From Devosia sp. (GTDB taxonomy: Bacteria; Pseudomonadota; Alphaproteobacteria; Rhizobiales; Devosiaceae), in the NCBI RefSeq assembly GCF_014860165.1, contig NZ_JACZKG010000009.1, positions 41,717 to 105,716 of the forward strand: a stretch of DNA of 64,000 nucleotides, read 5' to 3'. The notes beneath the pieces are model-generated. The model was not told the origin of the DNA and did no database searches. It saw only the letters and a list, made by a program, of their open reading frames with translations. This document shows, one piece after another, positions 62,160-64,000 of the stretch. The position numbers and the translations under genes were made by a program. The stretch's first letter is position 1; the number at the start of each line of letters is the position of its first letter.

Positions 62160-64000
62160 ATGAAACGCACATTCGCAATTCTCCTTGGCGTCCTTGTCGG
62201 TCTCGTGCTCGCTTTCCCCGCCACCGCGCGCGAGGAAATCCGCTCCTTCACCTCCGATGTCATCCTCAACACCGATGGCTCCGTGCAGGTCACCGAGACC
62301 ATTGAGGTCAATGCCGAGGGGAGCGAGATCCGTCGCGGCATCTATCGGGACATCCCGGTGGTGATGCTGGGCAGCGATGGCGGCAAGGTGCGCCCGGGCC
62401 TCGACGTGGCCGGCGTCACCCGCGATGGCGACCAGGAGATGTACCGCGTCGAGCGCATGGGCAATTTCCAGCGCATCTGGATCGGCAACCCCGATTACTT
62501 CCTCGACTACGGCGTCCATCGCTACATCATCCGCTACACCATGACGCGCATGGCGCGGGCATTCGAAGACCACGACGAACTCTACTGGAACGCCACCGGC
62601 AATTACTGGGTGTTCCCGATCCTGGCGGCTCGTGCCACCGTCAAGTTGCCCGATGGCGCCGTGATTTCCGACCTTGTCGGCTATACCGGCGCGGCCGGCT
62701 CGACCGAACAGGCCGTTTCGATCAAGCGGACATCGGAGACATCGGCGACCTTTCGCGCCAGTCGGGCGCTGGGCGCGGGCGAGGGCATGACCATCGCGGT
62801 GGCCTTCAACAAGGGCGTGATTGCCTATCCCACCGGCTTTGCCGCGATCATGCAGCAGATGTCGGACCTGCGCGAGACGATCATCCCGCTCCTCGCGGCA
62901 CTGCTGGCTGTGGCCTACAATGCCCTGGCCTGGTTTCGCGTCGGCCGCGATCCGGAAAAGGGCACCATCATTCCCCTGTTCCACGCGCCCAAGGGTTTCT
63001 CCCCGCCGCTGACCCACTACATCCACAAATGGGGTTTTGGCGACCTGGGCTGGACAGCCCTGACGGCGGCGATTTTCGATCTTGGCGTCAAGGGTCTGGT
63101 GACCATCGACAACAGCTCGGGCTCGCTTCGCATCAAGACGACAGGCAAGCAGCCCGACGAGCCACTGTCGAGCAGCGAAAACATCATCTTCAGCTATCTG
63201 CAGACCAAGAAAACCACGGTCATCGACAAGACCAATGGACCGGCCTTGCAGAAGCGGCGCGCTGAGTTTACCAGCGCCATCGAAACCGAGAACCGGGCGC
63301 TCTGGTTCAAGAACAATACCGGCTACTCGGTGCTGGGCTTCGCCCTGGCCATCCTGCTGCTGGGCGGCATGGGCTTCACCGAAATCCTCGACCCCATCTG
63401 GCTCATCGGCTCCATCGCGGTCGGCATCGTCCTGGCCACGCTGAGTGGCGTGGCCAGCAAGGGCCTCAAGGGGCGCTTCGTGCCGGGCATCGTCGGGGCC
63501 ATCTGGGTCGCCGTCCTCAGCTTCAACCTTCTCGGCTTCGTCCTCGACAGCCTCACCGCGATTTCGATCAACGTGGCTTCCATCGCGGCGGTCTCCATTG
63601 TCGTCGTGACCATCGTTTTCGCCGTATTGATGCGCGCCCCGACCCTGCAGGGGCGCAAGGTGATGGACCAGATCGATGGGCTGAAACTCTATCTCGAGAC
63701 CGCCGAGAAGAATCGCATGAACATGACCGAGGCGCCGCCGATGACGGCAACGCGCTTCGAGCGGCTGCTGCCCTATGCCATCGCTCTGGGTGTCGAAAAG
63801 CCGTGGAGCCAGCATTTCGAGGCCGAATTGGCCCGCCATGCGGTGAGCGATGTCACGGGCGACACCTATTCCCCGAGCTGGTATCGAGGCTCGACGGCCT
63901 CGGCCGGCCGGGTTGCGTCGAACATGACCACCGCTGTCAGCGCTGCCGCGGCAAGCATGACGGCTGCCATGGTGGCGGCTCAACCGGTGCAGGCCAGTTC
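62160..64000 (+). CDS. DUF2207 membrane protein (3' end cut by window)
   Basis: A large membrane protein of the DUF2207 family, partner of LemA. A signal peptide (MKRTFAILLGVLVGLVLAF) precedes an extracytoplasmic beta-sandwich (~25-230) with SFTSDVILNTDGSVQVTETI and RRGIYRDIP, diagnostic of the family. A helix lies at ~240-258, then a cytoplasmic part, two more pairs of helices (~385-430 and ~440-480), and ERLLPYAIALGVEKPWSQHF (~535), also conserved. It runs past the right edge with 613 complete codons visible. The function is unknown. Confidence 0.9.
   Translation, partial: MKRTFAILLGVLVGLVLAFPATAREEIRSFTSDVILNTDGSVQVTETIEVNAEGSEIRRGIYRDIPVVMLGSDGGKVRPGLDVAGVTRDGDQEMYRVERMGNFQRIWIGNPDYFLDYGVHRYIIRYTMTRMARAFEDHDELYWNATGNYWVFPILAARATVKLPDGAVISDLVGYTGAAGSTEQAVSIKRTSETSATFRASRALGAGEGMTIAVAFNKGVIAYPTGFAAIMQQMSDLRETIIPLLAALLAVAYNALAWFRVGRDPEKGTIIPLFHAPKGFSPPLTHYIHKWGFGDLGWTALTAAIFDLGVKGLVTIDNSSGSLRIKTTGKQPDEPLSSSENIIFSYLQTKKTTVIDKTNGPALQKRRAEFTSAIETENRALWFKNNTGYSVLGFALAILLLGGMGFTEILDPIWLIGSIAVGIVLATLSGVASKGLKGRFVPGIVGAIWVAVLSFNLLGFVLDSLTAISINVASIAAVSIVVVTIVFAVLMRAPTLQGRKVMDQIDGLKLYLETAEKNRMNMTEAPPMTATRFERLLPYAIALGVEKPWSQHFEAELARHAVSDVTGDTYSPSWYRGSTASAGRVASNMTTAVSAAAASMTAAMVAAQPVQAS

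Noticed and set aside
62055..63983. 642-residue open frame antisense to the DUF2207 gene
   Set aside because: Shadow of DUF2207, and it also crosses the inverted repeat.

Overview
The window is about 64 kb of GC-rich chromosomal DNA from an alphaproteobacterium, most probably of the order Hyphomicrobiales (Rhizobiales). Devosia and its relatives are my best guess, but no taxonomic marker gene is present to prove it. The argument rests on an aa3-type cytochrome oxidase cluster, the biotin repressor BioR with its palindromic box, the cell-cycle methylase CcrM next to rnhB, split b/b' ATP synthase subunits, an HWE-family histidine kinase, and an IalB-type periplasmic protein. I found no rRNA, tRNA, prophage, insertion sequence or CRISPR array. 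Nearly everything is core chromosomal gene content in tight operons.

Layout. Positions 1-3300 hold the start of xseA, a LysR regulator, a DUF1127 protein, and PilZ and IalB-like genes. Positions 3600-10000 are the cytochrome c oxidase operon (coxB, coxA, ctaB, a coxF-like gene, ctaG, coxC, DUF983, surf1) behind a possible FNR/FixK box. It continues into thrC, an M16 protease and a GNAT gene (10080-13410). Positions 13430-15200 are a biotin uptake unit (bioR, bioY, DUF1284) with two BioR boxes. A large seven-TM GGDEF/EAL protein follows (15370-18249), then yqgE and a three-gene envelope/redox group (DsbD-like, peroxiredoxin, lipoprotein). The glycine cleavage operon gcvT-H-PA-PB (minus strand) sits behind a tandem glycine riboswitch at about 25.7-25.9 kb. 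The F0 ATP synthase operon atpI-B-E-F'-F occupies 26.4-29.1 kb.

Positions 29.3-36.6 kb carry an HWE kinase and a genome-maintenance cluster: smc, a DsbA-like thioredoxin, dciA, and divergent mutY. Then come a DapA-family gene with a structured leader, a diguanylate cyclase, two small ligand-binding-fold proteins, ccrM and rnhB, and assorted single genes (DUF4180, a periplasmic orphan, a HAD phosphatase, a radical SAM protein). Positions 45.8-51 kb hold transporters, an alcohol dehydrogenase-like gene, an XRE regulator with its membrane partner, and moaB. From 51.2 kb onward are a family-4 uracil-DNA glycosylase, ETF-ubiquinone oxidoreductase, a TPR protein, isoprenoid genes (ispE, polyprenyl synthase), a trmN6-like methylase, an S49 peptidase, glyQ, rnk, lemA, and a DUF2207 gene cut by the right edge.

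The least explained parts are non-coding or regulatory. They are several families of intergenic inverted repeats, the switch-like leader before the DapA-family gene with a minus-strand terminator beside it, a clean operator before the XRE/membrane pair, and a DUF1284 protein with clustered cysteines coupled to bioY. I do not see an obviously new multi-gene defence or biosynthetic system.
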